Below, one piece after another: positions 56,445 to 64,000 of a DNA stretch of 64,000 nt. The notes beneath the pieces were generated by a model that saw only the letters and a list, made by a program, of their open reading frames with translations, did no database searches and was not told the DNA's origin. The position numbers were made by a program, and so were the translations under genes. The stretch lies in NCBI RefSeq assembly GCF_014396785.1, contig NZ_CP060718.1, positions 186,001-250,000 of the forward strand, written 5' to 3'. Position 1 is the stretch's first letter. Every line of letters begins with the position of its first letter. This DNA comes from Sphingomonas lutea. GTDB lineage: Bacteria > Pseudomonadota > Alphaproteobacteria > Sphingomonadales > Sphingomonadaceae.

Positions 56445-56696
56445 TTAGCTGCGGCGCGCGCCGACCGGAACGCGGATCGATTCGCGGGCGGCGGCAGCCG
56501 TGGGGGCGCCACCGGCGCGGCACTGCGCGAGCAACGTGGGAAAATCGAAATCGGTGTTGGCTTCGAGCGCCGCATTGGTCGCTGCCGAACATTGGGCGCG
56601 CGATTCATATTGCGTGGGGAGTGTCGCGACCGGCGTGCAAGCCGAGCCGCCGTCGGCGCAGCCCATGATCGCAATGACGAAATACCCCGGTCCCAT
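56445..56696 (-). CDS. Small Cys-containing secreted-like protein
   Basis: An 83-residue protein starting M-G-P-G-Y-F-V-I-A-I-M-G-C-A-D-G-G, with A-C-T-P-V, Q-C-S-A-A and Q-C-R-A-G later: four Cys in total. A hydrophobic start could act as export signal. ATG 56696 follows CAGGGGATTTGATC; the ATG at 56723 lies upstream of that site. A possible EcfG-type promoter lies at 56724-56748. Function unknown. Confidence 0.65.
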   Translation of the reverse strand: MGPGYFVIAIMGCADGGSACTPVATLPTQYESRAQCSAATNAALEANTDFDFPTLLAQCRAGGAPTAAAARESIRVPVGARRS

Positions 56697-56723
56697 GATC
56701 AAATCCCCTGTGGTTGATTGCAT

Positions 56724-56748
56724 AACCGCGAATTAATGCAGTTGTTCC
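56724..56748 (-). promoter_or_regulatory. Possible EcfG (general stress) promoter
   Basis: On the minus strand GGAAC is followed by 16 bases and GGTT, close to the GGAAC-N16/17-CGTT sequence recognised by EcfG in alphaproteobacteria. It lies upstream of the small-protein/SDR genes. One base of the -10 differs. Confidence 0.4.
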
Positions 56749-56805
56749 AATCATTTCTGGGGGAACCATTTGCCGCCGGGCGCGTGCGTTCTTACCTAAG
56801 CGCCG

Positions 56806-58617
56806 ATGCGCGATGGGGACGTTCAAAAGACCGGCGGCGGGTTCGCCGCGCTGTGGCGCTTCCTGCCCATGCTGTGGCCGCGCGGCGAGGCCGAGCTCAA
56901 GGCGCGCGTCGTCGCCGCGGTCGTGCTGGTCCTGGCCGGCAAGGCCATCGTCCTCCTTATGCCCTTCGCCTACAAAGCGGTGATCGACCGCATGTCGGAG
57001 GCGACAGTGGCGTTCGGCGTCGTCGCCGGCCTCGTCGTGGCTTATGCCGCGGCGCGGTTCGGCGGCGTCCTGTCGGACAATTTGCGCAACGCCTTGTTCG
57101 AAAAGGTCGGGCAGAGCGCCGCGCGGCGGCTGGCGGCGCGGGTGTTTCGCCACGTCCACGACCTTTCGCTGCGCTTCCACCTCGAGCGGCGCACGGGGAG
57201 CCTGACCAAGATCGTCGAGCGCGGGACGAAGAGCATCGACATGATGCTCTACTTCCTGCTGTTCAACATCGCCCCGACGATCATCGAGCTTGTCGCCATC
57301 TGCGTCATTTTCTGGATCAAGTTCGGCCCCGGACTGGTCGCCGCCACCCTGGTGATGGTTGTCATCTACATCGGCTTCACCCGCTTCGTGACCGACTGGC
57401 GATCGCGCCTGCAGCGGGAGATGAACGAGGTCGACAACCGCGCCATCGGCCGCGCCGTCGACAGCCTGCTCAATTACGAAACGGTCAAATATTTCGGCGC
57501 CGAGGAGCGCGAGGCGCGGCGCTATGACGAGGCCATCGCGGCCTTCACTCGCGCCGCGGTGCGCAACGAAACCTCGCTCGCCTGGCTCAATGTCGGCCAG
57601 GCGCTGATCACCAATGCGATGATGGCCGGCGCAATGATCTTCACCGTCTGGGGCTGGAGCCAAGGCCGCTTCACGCCGGGCGACGTGGTGCTGGTCAACG
57701 CCCTGCTGATGCAGCTTTTCCGCCCGCTCGACATGCTCGGCTGGGTCTATCGCTCGATCCGCCAGGGGCTCATCGACATGGAGGCGATGTTCGACCTGCT
57801 CGACACCCCGGCCGAGGTCGTCGACCGCCCCGGCGCCCCGCCGCTGGTGGTGAGCCGCGGCGCGGTTCGCTTCGACGACGTCCGCTTCGGCTATGAGGAC
57901 GGGCGCGAAATCCTCAAGGGCGTCGACCTCGATATTCCGGCGGGGACGAGCTGCGCGATCGTCGGCCCGTCGGGCGCGGGCAAGTCGACCATCGCGCGGC
58001 TGCTCTACCGCTTCTACGATCCGACCGCCGGCCGGATCACGATCGATGGCCAGGACATCGCCGAGGTGCAGCAGGCGTCGCTGCGCGCGGCGATCGGAAT
58101 CGTCCCACAGGACACCGTGCTGTTCAACGACACCATCGGCTACAACATCGCCTACGGCCGCGCCGACGCGACTCAGGAGGATGTCGAGGAAGCCGCGCGC
58201 GGCGCCGCGATCGACCGCTTCATCGCCATTCTGCCCGATGGCTATGACGCGATGGTCGGCGAGCGGGGGCTCAAGCTGTCGGGCGGGGAGAAGCAACGCG
58301 TCGCCATCGCGCGCACGCTGATCAAGAACCCGCCATTACTGATCCTCGACGAAGCCACGTCGGCGCTCGACAGCCGCACCGAGCAGGCGATTCAGGAAAC
58401 GCTGGCGCGCATCTCGCAAAGCCGCACCTCGATCATCATCGCCCACCGCCTGTCGACCGTGGTCGACGCCGACCGCATCGTCGTTCTCGACGAAGGAAGG
58501 GTCGCGGAGCAAGGCACGCATGAGGAGTTGCTGGCGCGGGGCGGGCTTTACGCGGAGCTATGGCAGCGTCAGGCGGCTGAGCGGCTCGCCGAAGCAGTTG
58601 CCGAAGCTGCGGAGTGA
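56806..58617 (+). CDS. ABC transporter, ATM1-type permease and ATPase
   Basis: A 603-residue half-transporter. Residues about 15-320 hold six membrane helices; the ATPase has Walker [10 protein letters not shown] near 387-394, signature L-S-G-G-E-K-Q-R near 491, Walker [13 protein letters not shown] near 511. [12 protein letters not shown] and the membrane segment E-R-R-T-G belong to the ATM1/HMT1 subgroup, which exports glutathione-linked sulfur or metal compounds. It likely acts as a homodimer in the inner membrane. It ends 37 bases before recQ. Confidence 0.93.
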   Translation: MRDGDVQKTGGGFAALWRFLPMLWPRGEAELKARVVAAVVLVLAGKAIVLLMPFAYKAVIDRMSEATVAFGVVAGLVVAYAAARFGGVLSDNLRNALFEKVGQSAARRLAARVFRHVHDLSLRFHLERRTGSLTKIVERGTKSIDMMLYFLLFNIAPTIIELVAICVIFWIKFGPGLVAATLVMVVIYIGFTRFVTDWRSRLQREMNEVDNRAIGRAVDSLLNYETVKYFGAEEREARRYDEAIAAFTRAAVRNETSLAWLNVGQALITNAMMAGAMIFTVWGWSQGRFTPGDVVLVNALLMQLFRPLDMLGWVYRSIRQGLIDMEAMFDLLDTPAEVVDRPGAPPLVVSRGAVRFDDVRFGYEDGREILKGVDLDIPAGTSCAIVGPSGAGKSTIARLLYRFYDPTAGRITIDGQDIAEVQQASLRAAIGIVPQDTVLFNDTIGYNIAYGRADATQEDVEEAARGAAIDRFIAILPDGYDAMVGERGLKLSGGEKQRVAIARTLIKNPPLLILDEATSALDSRTEQAIQETLARISQSRTSIIIAHRLSTVVDADRIVVLDEGRVAEQGTHEELLARGGLYAELWQRQAAERLAEAVAEAAE

Positions 58618-58644
58618 TTGCGCTCGCGCGTTTCGCCACGCAAT
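58617..58644. repeat. REP-like hairpin between ABC and recQ genes
   Basis: ATTGCG (58617-58622) and CGCAAT (58639-58644) enclose a stretch with CTCGCGCG and TTTCGCCA. On the minus strand it reads CGTCATTGCG..., the same family of unit as at 33760-33796. Confidence 0.4.
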
Positions 58645-58653
58645 GACGGCACG

Positions 58654-60437
58654 GTGAGCGACCCCCACGACATCCTGAAGCGCGTCTTCGGCTTCGACCA
58701 TTTCCGCGGCGTGCAGGCGCAGGTGATCGACCGCGTCATGGCGGGCGAGCACACGCTGGCGGTGATGCCGACGGGGGCGGGCAAGTCGTTGTGCTACCAG
58801 CTGCCGGCATTGGCGCGGCCGGGGACGGCGCTGGTGGTTTCGCCGCTGATCGCACTGATGCATGACCAGATCCGCTCCGCTGACGGGTTCGGGGTGCGCG
58901 CGGCGTCGCTGACCTCGGCCGATGCCAATCAGCGCGATACCATCGAGCGCTTCCGCAGCGGCGATCTCGACCTGCTCTATGTCGCACCCGAACGGGCGAC
59001 GACCGAGGGATTCCGCCAACTGATCGACCACGAAAAGCTGGCGCTGATCGCGATCGACGAGGCGCATTGCGTGAGCGAATGGGGCCACGACTTCCGCCCC
59101 GATTACCGCCTGCTTCGGCCCTTGCTCGACGATCATCGCGAAGTGCCGCGGCTGGCGCTGACCGCGACCGCCGACCGCCGCACGCGCGCCGACATCCTGA
59201 CGCAGCTCGGGATTCCCGAGGATGGCTTGGTGGTCGCCGGGTTCGACCGCGCCAACATCCGCTACCACGTCCGTCCGCGCGACGGCATCGGCGGGCAGCT
59301 GAAGACTCTGCTCGCGAGCCAGCCGGGGCCGGGCATCGTCTATGCGCCGAGCCGCGCGGGACGGAGAAGATCGCCGAGCAATTGCGCGGCGCGGGCCGAC
59401 CGGCGCGGGCCTATCATGCCGGGCTCGACGCCCCGGTGCGCCAGCGCAACCAGGCAGCCTTTGTCGCATCCGAAGAGATGGTGATGGCGGCGACGGTTGC
59501 CTTCGGCATGGGAATCGACAAGCCCGACGTCCGCTTCGTCGCCCACGCCGGAATCCCCAAGTCGATCGAGGCGTACTACCAAGAAACGGGCCGCGCCGGG
59601 CGCGACGGCGACCATGCCGAAGCCTGGCTGTTCTGGGGCGCCGAGGACTTTGCGCGGGCGCGGATGCGGATCGAGACCGAGGTCGAGCCGGAGCGCCGCG
59701 CTGGTGAGCGCGAGCGGCTGAACGCCCTGGCGGGGTTCGTCGAAGCGGTCACATGCCGCCGCGCGATCCTGCTGCGCCATTTCGGTGAGGATCCGCCGTC
59801 GGCATGCGGCAATTGCGACAATTGCATCGACCCGCCGCAGACGATCGACGCCACCGAGGTCGCGCGCAAATTGCTGTCCGCCGCCTTCCGCACCGAAATG
59901 CGCTTTGGGGTCGGTCATCTAGCCGCGGTCCTCGGCGGAGATGACAATGAAAAGGTGCGCGGGTTTGGCCATCACCGGCTGTCGGTGTTCGGCATTGCCA
60001 GCGCCGAGGAATTGGCGCTGCTCAAGCCGGTGTCGCGCGCGCTGATCGCCCGCGATGCGCTTCGCGCCGACGCTTATGGCGGCTTGAGCTTCGGACCCGC
60101 GGCAAAGCCGATCCTGAAGGGCGAAGAGACGGTGAGTATCGCCGTTCCGGCCCCGCCCCGGAAGCGACGTCGCGACCGAGCGGCCGACGGGCCAGCCGAT
60201 CCCGCCTTCGAGCAGCTGCGCGCCGCCCGGCGCACGCTGGCCACCGCGGCGGGAGTGCCGCCCTATGTCGTCTTTCACGATTCGACATTGCGCGACATCG
60301 CCGCCGCGCGCCCGCAATCGCTGGCCGAACTCGGGCGTATTCAAGGCGTGGGCGAAACCAAGCTCAAGCGTTATGGTGCGGCGATGCTCGATGCCCTGCG
60401 CGAGTATGAGGAGGCGGACAATGGCGCACCAGCTTGA
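58654..60437 (+). pseudogene. recQ: ATP-dependent DNA helicase RecQ, frameshifted
   Basis: From GTG 58654 the first frame shows motif I M-P-T-G-A-G-K-S-L-C-Y and [14 protein letters not shown], and then breaks after Y-A-P-S-R-A-G near 59360. In another frame the protein goes on [29 protein letters not shown], the zinc-site C-G-N-C-D-N-C and an HRDC domain to 60437. One missing base near GCGGG|ACGGAG explains both. The joined protein of about 594 residues would be a normal RecQ. Given how well both halves are kept, a sequencing or assembly error is as likely as a real mutation. Confidence 0.9.
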
Positions 60438-60828
60438 CGAGAAGACCCTGGTCAGCGGCCAGATCCAACCCGAGGACGTGGCCGCGTTCAAGGCGGCCGG
60501 CGTGACGATGATCGTCAACAACCGGCCCGATGGCGAAGACCCGGGCCAGCCGCTCGCCGCCGATATCGAGGCCGCGGCAAAGGCGGCGGGGATCGCTTAT
60601 CGCTACGTGCCCATCCGCCGCGGTCCAGGACCGTCCGACGTCGACGAGATGCAGGATGCGATGCGCGCCAATGGCGACGGCAAGCTTCTCGCCTTCTGCC
60701 GGTCGGGGACGCGGTCGACCTTCGCCTGGGCGCTGGCGCGGCGCGAGGAAGGCGCCGACCGCGAGGAGATCGAGCGCAGCGCGGCAGAGGCGGGCATCCA
60801 CCTCGGCCCGATCGCACACCTGCTTTAG
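60421..60828 (+). CDS. TIGR01244/DUF442 phosphatase-like protein
   Basis: A 135-residue protein. Its C-x(2)-G-x-R-S motif C-R-S-G-T-R-S is the P-loop of Cys-dependent phosphatase-like proteins, and V-S-G-Q-I-Q-P-E-D at the start and I-V-N-N-R-P-D-G-E belong to TIGR01244, a group often fused to or beside sulfide-oxidising proteins. Ser/Arg positions fit a dual-specificity-like site. ATG 60421 follows GAGGAGG and overlaps the recQ end. Confidence 0.88.
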   Translation: MAHQLDEKTLVSGQIQPEDVAAFKAAGVTMIVNNRPDGEDPGQPLAADIEAAAKAAGIAYRYVPIRRGPGPSDVDEMQDAMRANGDGKLLAFCRSGTRSTFAWALARREEGADREEIERSAAEAGIHLGPIAHLL

Positions 60829-60829
60829 C

Positions 60830-61375
60830 TCACCAGGGGACGACCTCTCCTGCCGCGACCTCGTCGGGGCGCGGCGCGCGGCCGAGCATCGCGTTGCGGT
60901 GCGGGAAGCGGCCGAAGCGCGCAATGACGTCATGGTGCTCCCTGGCAAAGCCGAGCTGGAAATCGTCGCCAAGCGCGGTGAACAGCTGCACTGAGCGCTT
61001 CTGGTCGGCCAGGTTCTCGCTGTGCTGGAAAGGCATGTAGAGAAAGCCGCGCTCGACCTGCGTTTGCAGCTGCTCATCGAATCCCCGGTCGACGGCTTCC
61101 CGCGCGACCTGCAGCGCGAGATGGTCCGTGGCGAACTGGTCGGCGTGGCCGCGGAACATGTGGCGCGGGAACTGGTCGAACAGCAGCACGGCTGCGAGCG
61201 CGGTCAGTGGATCGTCGAGGAAGCTTGACGCCGGAAATTCGCGTTTCTGCGACCACAGATCGAGGAATCGTTCGCGAATGCGGTGGTCGAGGTCGGGCCC
61301 GCCTTTCCACCAGTCGTCGAAGCTCAGCCCGAACCAGAATTTGAGGACGTCCGACCGCCAGTCGCTGCCCGTCAC
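60830..61375 (-). CDS. DUF924 family protein
   Basis: A 181-residue protein. Family marks are V-L-K-F-W-F-G-L-S at the start, L-F-D-Q-F-P-R-H-M-F-R-G in the middle and F-G-R-F-P-H-R-N-A-M-L-G-R at the end. DUF924 proteins have a TPR-like fold of unknown function. Start GTG 61375 overlaps the tldD stop (TAGTG). The C-terminus lies one base from the convergent DUF442 gene. Confidence 0.9.
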   Translation of the reverse strand: MTGSDWRSDVLKFWFGLSFDDWWKGGPDLDHRIRERFLDLWSQKREFPASSFLDDPLTALAAVLLFDQFPRHMFRGHADQFATDHLALQVAREAVDRGFDEQLQTQVERGFLYMPFQHSENLADQKRSVQLFTALGDDFQLGFAREHHDVIARFGRFPHRNAMLGRAPRPDEVAAGEVVPW

Positions 61376-62793
61376 TAGGCGGCCGTCCCGCCCACCGTAA
61401 GGCCGTCGATCAGCAACGTCGGCTGGCCAACGCCTGCGGGCACCGACTGCCCGCCCTTTCCGCAAATGCCGATGCCCTCGTCGAGCGAGAGGTCATTGCC
61501 GATCCCTTTCACCCGCGTCAGCACCGTCGGGCCGTCGCCGATCAGCGTCGCGCCCTTGATCGGCTCGGCGATCTTGCCGCCGCGAATGCGATAGGCTTCG
61601 GTGCAGGAGAAGACGAACTTGCCGTTGGTGATGTCGACCTGCCCGCCGCCGAAGCTCTTGGCGTAGATGCCGTCCCTGACCCGCTCCACCAGCTCGCCCG
61701 GATCGTCGTTTCCGCCCAGCATGAAGGTGTTGGTCATGCGCGGCATGGGCGAATGAGCGAAGCTTTCGCGCCGGCCGTTGCCAGTCGGCGTCATGCCCAT
61801 CAGCCGGGCATTGAGCCGATCCTGCAGATAGCCCTTGAGGATCCCATCCTCGATCAGGGTCGTGCGGCCGGTCGGCGTGCCTTCATCGTCGATGGTCAGC
61901 GAGCCGCGCCGCTGAAGCATCGCGCCATCGTCGATCACCGTCACGCCGGGCGCGGCGACGCGCTCGCCCAGCCGCCCCGAGAAAGCCGAGGTGCCCTTGC
62001 GGTTGAAATCGCCTTCGAGCCCGTGGCCGACCGCTTCGTGAAGCAGCACGCCGGGCCAGCCCGGGCCGAGCACGACGGGCATCTCCCCCGCCGGAGCGGC
62101 GACCGAATCGAGGTTGGTCAGCGCCTGGGCAAGTGCGATATCGATCGCGCGGTTCCACTCGCTTTCGGCAAAGAGCGGCTGATAAAGGTAGCGGCCGCCG
62201 ACGCCGTGATAGCCGGTCTCGCGGCGGCCGTTCTGCTCGGCCACGATCTGTACGCCAAGGCGAACCAGCGGACGGACGTCGTGGGCGACGAAGCCGTCAC
62301 CGCGGACGATATCGATCACGCTCCAGGTCGCGGCGAGGGCGACGCTGACTTGCGCCACGCGCGGGTCGCGGGCGCGGGCGGCGGCATCGACCGCCTCGCA
62401 CAGCGCGACCTTTTCGGCGAAGGGCACCAGGCTCAACGGATCGTCGGCGCCATACATCGCCTGATTGGTGCGCGGCGGCGGCGGCGCGGGCTGGTGGCGC
62501 GGATCGAGCAGCTTGAGCGTCGCCGCGGCGCGCTCTATCGCCGCCTCGCTGATCTCATTGGCGTGGGAAAAGGCCGTGGTTTCCCCGCTGACGCCGCGCA
62601 GGCCGAAGCCCGACGACGTATTGTAGTCGGCGGTCTTCAGCCGGCCATCGTCGAAGCCGAAGGATTCGCTTGCGCTATATTGCAGGTAAAGCTCACCATC
62701 GTCATGCGCCGACAAATGCTTGGCGGCGAGGCGTCGCGCGGCATCCGGGTCGAGACTGCGGTGCAGAAACCGGCGCGGGTCGGCGCCGCTCAT
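61375..62793 (-). CDS. tldD: Metalloprotease TldD
   Basis: A 472-residue protein. The zinc-binding His252-Glu-x3-His257 is in L-L-H-E-A-V-G-H-G-L-E-G-D, and the C-terminal Cys-containing G-K-F-V-F-S-C-T-E-A-Y is typical of TldD. TldD works with TldE (PmbA) in a heterodimer that cleaves unstructured peptides, as in CcdA turnover and microcin maturation. No pmbA lies in the window. CcdA, a classic TldDE substrate, is at 19209. It overlaps the zinc-finger gene upstream by ATGA. Confidence 0.95.
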   Translation of the reverse strand: MSGADPRRFLHRSLDPDAARRLAAKHLSAHDDGELYLQYSASESFGFDDGRLKTADYNTSSGFGLRGVSGETTAFSHANEISEAAIERAAATLKLLDPRHQPAPPPPRTNQAMYGADDPLSLVPFAEKVALCEAVDAAARARDPRVAQVSVALAATWSVIDIVRGDGFVAHDVRPLVRLGVQIVAEQNGRRETGYHGVGGRYLYQPLFAESEWNRAIDIALAQALTNLDSVAAPAGEMPVVLGPGWPGVLLHEAVGHGLEGDFNRKGTSAFSGRLGERVAAPGVTVIDDGAMLQRRGSLTIDDEGTPTGRTTLIEDGILKGYLQDRLNARLMGMTPTGNGRRESFAHSPMPRMTNTFMLGGNDDPGELVERVRDGIYAKSFGGGQVDITNGKFVFSCTEAYRIRGGKIAEPIKGATLIGDGPTVLTRVKGIGNDLSLDEGIGICGKGGQSVPAGVGQPTLLIDGLTVGGTAA

Positions 62794-62996
62794 GCCGCCT
62801 GGCTATCGGCCGGGCCCCCGGCGAGCACGAAGCGGCGGTCGCAATAGCCGCATTCGACGAAGCCCAAGGCAGGATCGACCCGCAGGTAGACGCGCGGATG
62901 GCCGAGCGCGGGCGACACTTCGCCCGAGCCGTCGCAGGCGATCGACGCGGTCGGAATGCGGATGACTTCGGGCGGGGGCGGACCTTGCTGTGGCAT
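62790..62996 (-). CDS. Zinc-finger CHCC-type protein
   Basis: A 68-residue protein. It carries the CHCC finger I-A-C-D-G..., G-H-P-R-V-Y-L-R-V, F-V-E-C-G-Y-C-D-R-R-F-V-L. The finger is that of the NDUFS6/NuoE-linked zinc subunit of complex I, and in alphaproteobacteria such short proteins commonly stand directly before tldD. ATG 62996 is preferred over 63005 because it gives the family's start. Stop overlaps the tldD start. Confidence 0.88.
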   Translation of the reverse strand: MPQQGPPPPEVIRIPTASIACDGSGEVSPALGHPRVYLRVDPALGFVECGYCDRRFVLAGGPADSQAA

Positions 62997-63033
62997 GCCC
63001 GTCACTTAAGCGGCGGGCAGCGCCGTCACAAGG

Positions 63034-63558
63034 TCACAGATAGTTGGCGGTGACGTCGAACGTCGCTTCGTAGCGCCCTTCGGGCTGGTTGGGGTTAAGC
63101 ATGATGGTGCCGCCCATGTGGAAGAAGAAGGCGCGGGTAACCGGATCGATGGTGCGCAGCGGCAAGCCGTCGAGCGTCAGGCCCAGGACGGCGATGCGGT
63201 CGGCATTGTTGGTCGTGCTGATCAATTCCAGCGGCGTGGTGTGCGTGATCACGACCTGCTGACCGGGCGTGCCCGCACCGGCGAACTGGGCGCGGTTGCC
63301 GACATCGCTCGGGACGCCGGTAACGCCGCCGAAAACGGTGCGGGCGCCGGTTGCGGCGTTGATCGACACGATCCCAAGCGACGTCGTCGACGGCGACACT
63401 GTTCCAAAGCTGAGGTCGTCGATCTTGACCAGCGTCAGCGGCACCAGGATGAGCGCGCGGTTGGTCGCCTGCTGCGCGGGCGTCGCGGCCAGCGCGGGAA
63501 CCGCAGGAAAAGCGACGGCCGCAAGGGCGGCGGCGATGCACGATTTACGGATGTCCAC
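63034..63558 (-). CDS. Secreted DUF4402 protein
   Basis: A 174-residue protein with a signal peptide (cleavage near A-L-A-A). The mature part is a beta-sandwich with L-S-F-G-T-V, V-F-G-G-V and the family ending N-P-N-Q-P-E-G-R-Y-E-A-T-F-D-V-T-A-N-Y, as in DUF4402. The fold is like pilin or surface-coat subunits, but function is not known. GTG 63558 follows GGAGTGGCCA. A second DUF4402 gene lies just upstream in the same direction. Confidence 0.88.
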   Translation of the reverse strand: MDIRKSCIAAALAAVAFPAVPALAATPAQQATNRALILVPLTLVKIDDLSFGTVSPSTTSLGIVSINAATGARTVFGGVTGVPSDVGNRAQFAGAGTPGQQVVITHTTPLELISTTNNADRIAVLGLTLDGLPLRTIDPVTRAFFFHMGGTIMLNPNQPEGRYEATFDVTANYL

Positions 63559-63674
63559 TGGCCACTCCAAAACGCAAAAGTCAGGAGTCCGGCTTTTACG
63601 GAGCCCGCGTCACCACGCGTTTGAGAGACAGGGTTCGTGAAAGATTTACCCTAACGGTCAAGCATTTCACCGCG

Positions 63675-64000
63675 TTAGGGATATTGCACCGTCACGTCGA
63701 AGGTGCCCACATAAATCCCCTCGGGCTGGTTGGCGCCGACGTTGAGGGTCGCGCCGACCCGGAATTCGAACGCCACGAGCCGGGCGACGTTGCGCTTGTC
63801 GAGCCCTTCGACCGTAAACTTGGTCGCCGTCATCGTCTCGGTGCCGCCCGACCGGGTCAGCGTGACGGGCTGCCTGGGAACCTTGATGTTGACGACATTG
63901 CTGCTCCCCGCCGCGCCGATGAAGGCTGCTGCATGCGGATCGCCGCCGATCAGGATTGCCCCGCCCGTCGCACTGGCCGTGTCCGTGTTGGGGTCAATCA
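63675..64000 (-). CDS. DUF4402 protein (5' end outside window)
   Basis: The frame is open to the window edge and ends with TAA at 63675-63677. The visible C-terminal 107 residues include V-E-G-L-D-K-R-N-V, F-E-F-R-V-G-A-T-L-N-V and the DUF4402 ending N-Q-P-E-G-I-Y-V-G-T-F-D-V-T-V-Q-Y-P. It resembles the gene at 63034-63558 and stands 117 bases upstream of it, so the two are probably a duplicate pair in one cluster. Confidence 0.85.
   Translation of the reverse strand, partial: IDPNTDTASATGGAILIGGDPHAAAFIGAAGSSNVVNIKVPRQPVTLTRSGGTETMTATKFTVEGLDKRNVARLVAFEFRVGATLNVGANQPEGIYVGTFDVTVQYP

Overview
The window looks like a GC-rich alphaproteobacterial chromosome, most likely from the Sphingomonadales. 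This rests on the gene families and small conserved proteins (NfrB-like glycosyltransferase, TIGR02186, DUF4402, TldD with a CHCC zinc-finger protein, Suv3-like helicase-HslR-FdxA order), on the dispersed CCTGAGC...CGAAGGGC repeat typical of sphingomonads, and on dense packing with many 4-nt overlaps between genes. No rRNA, tRNA, CRISPR array or phage was seen. The assignment is from recognition only; no database was searched.

Layout. 1-2413: yggT (cut by the window edge), folD, a secreted protein and marC. 2410-16694: a field of membrane glycan and lipid genes with three GT-C membrane proteins (one STT3-like), two DPM1/GtrB-like GT2 enzymes, a GT4-like enzyme, GtrA, two SAM methyltransferases, a UPF0104-type flippase, a PAP2/Aur1-like phosphotransferase and cyclopropane fatty acid synthase. 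16691-19475: rlmN, two secreted proteins and a ccdAB toxin-antitoxin pair. 19672-22127: an NfrB-like glycosyltransferase with a barrel-like partner. 22228-25661: TauE/SafE, TIGR02186 and a HerA-type ATPase. 25698-31150: a phosphodiesterase-like protein, a frameshifted esterase, an ABC-2 exporter, DUF2975 with an XRE regulator, and an M23 peptidase. 31208-34440: Suv3-like helicase, hslR, fdxA. 34493-38180: MipA/OmpV and cysD-cysNC. 38168-42439: a giant repeat-built autotransporter. 42854-45418: EF-hand protein, then thiC under a TPP riboswitch.

45483-47387 is an AT-richer accessory insert with a frameshifted darT, an intact darG and a fragment of an Arr-type rifampin ADP-ribosyltransferase. 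47396-56723 holds mostly small conserved or hypothetical genes, a two-domain retropepsin-like protein, an Mpo1-like protein, an exported peroxiredoxin and a pspC gene with a strong sigma-54 promoter upstream. 56806-64000: ATM1-type ABC exporter, recQ (frameshifted), DUF442, DUF924, tldD, a CHCC zinc-finger protein and two DUF4402 proteins, the last cut by the window edge.

Three enzyme genes (esterase, darT, recQ) and probably the autotransporter tail carry apparent single-base frameshifts. They are either real decay or assembly errors; in recQ and the esterase the protein reads perfectly across the break in the other frame, which makes error a serious possibility.

The points most worth a second look are the STT3/DPM1/GtrA/flippase gene field, the NfrB plus short barrel pair, the sigma-54 promoter in front of a 33-aa protein and pspC, the short repeat found inside three coding regions, the ADP-ribosylation island, and the five convergent gene pairs that share their stop codons.
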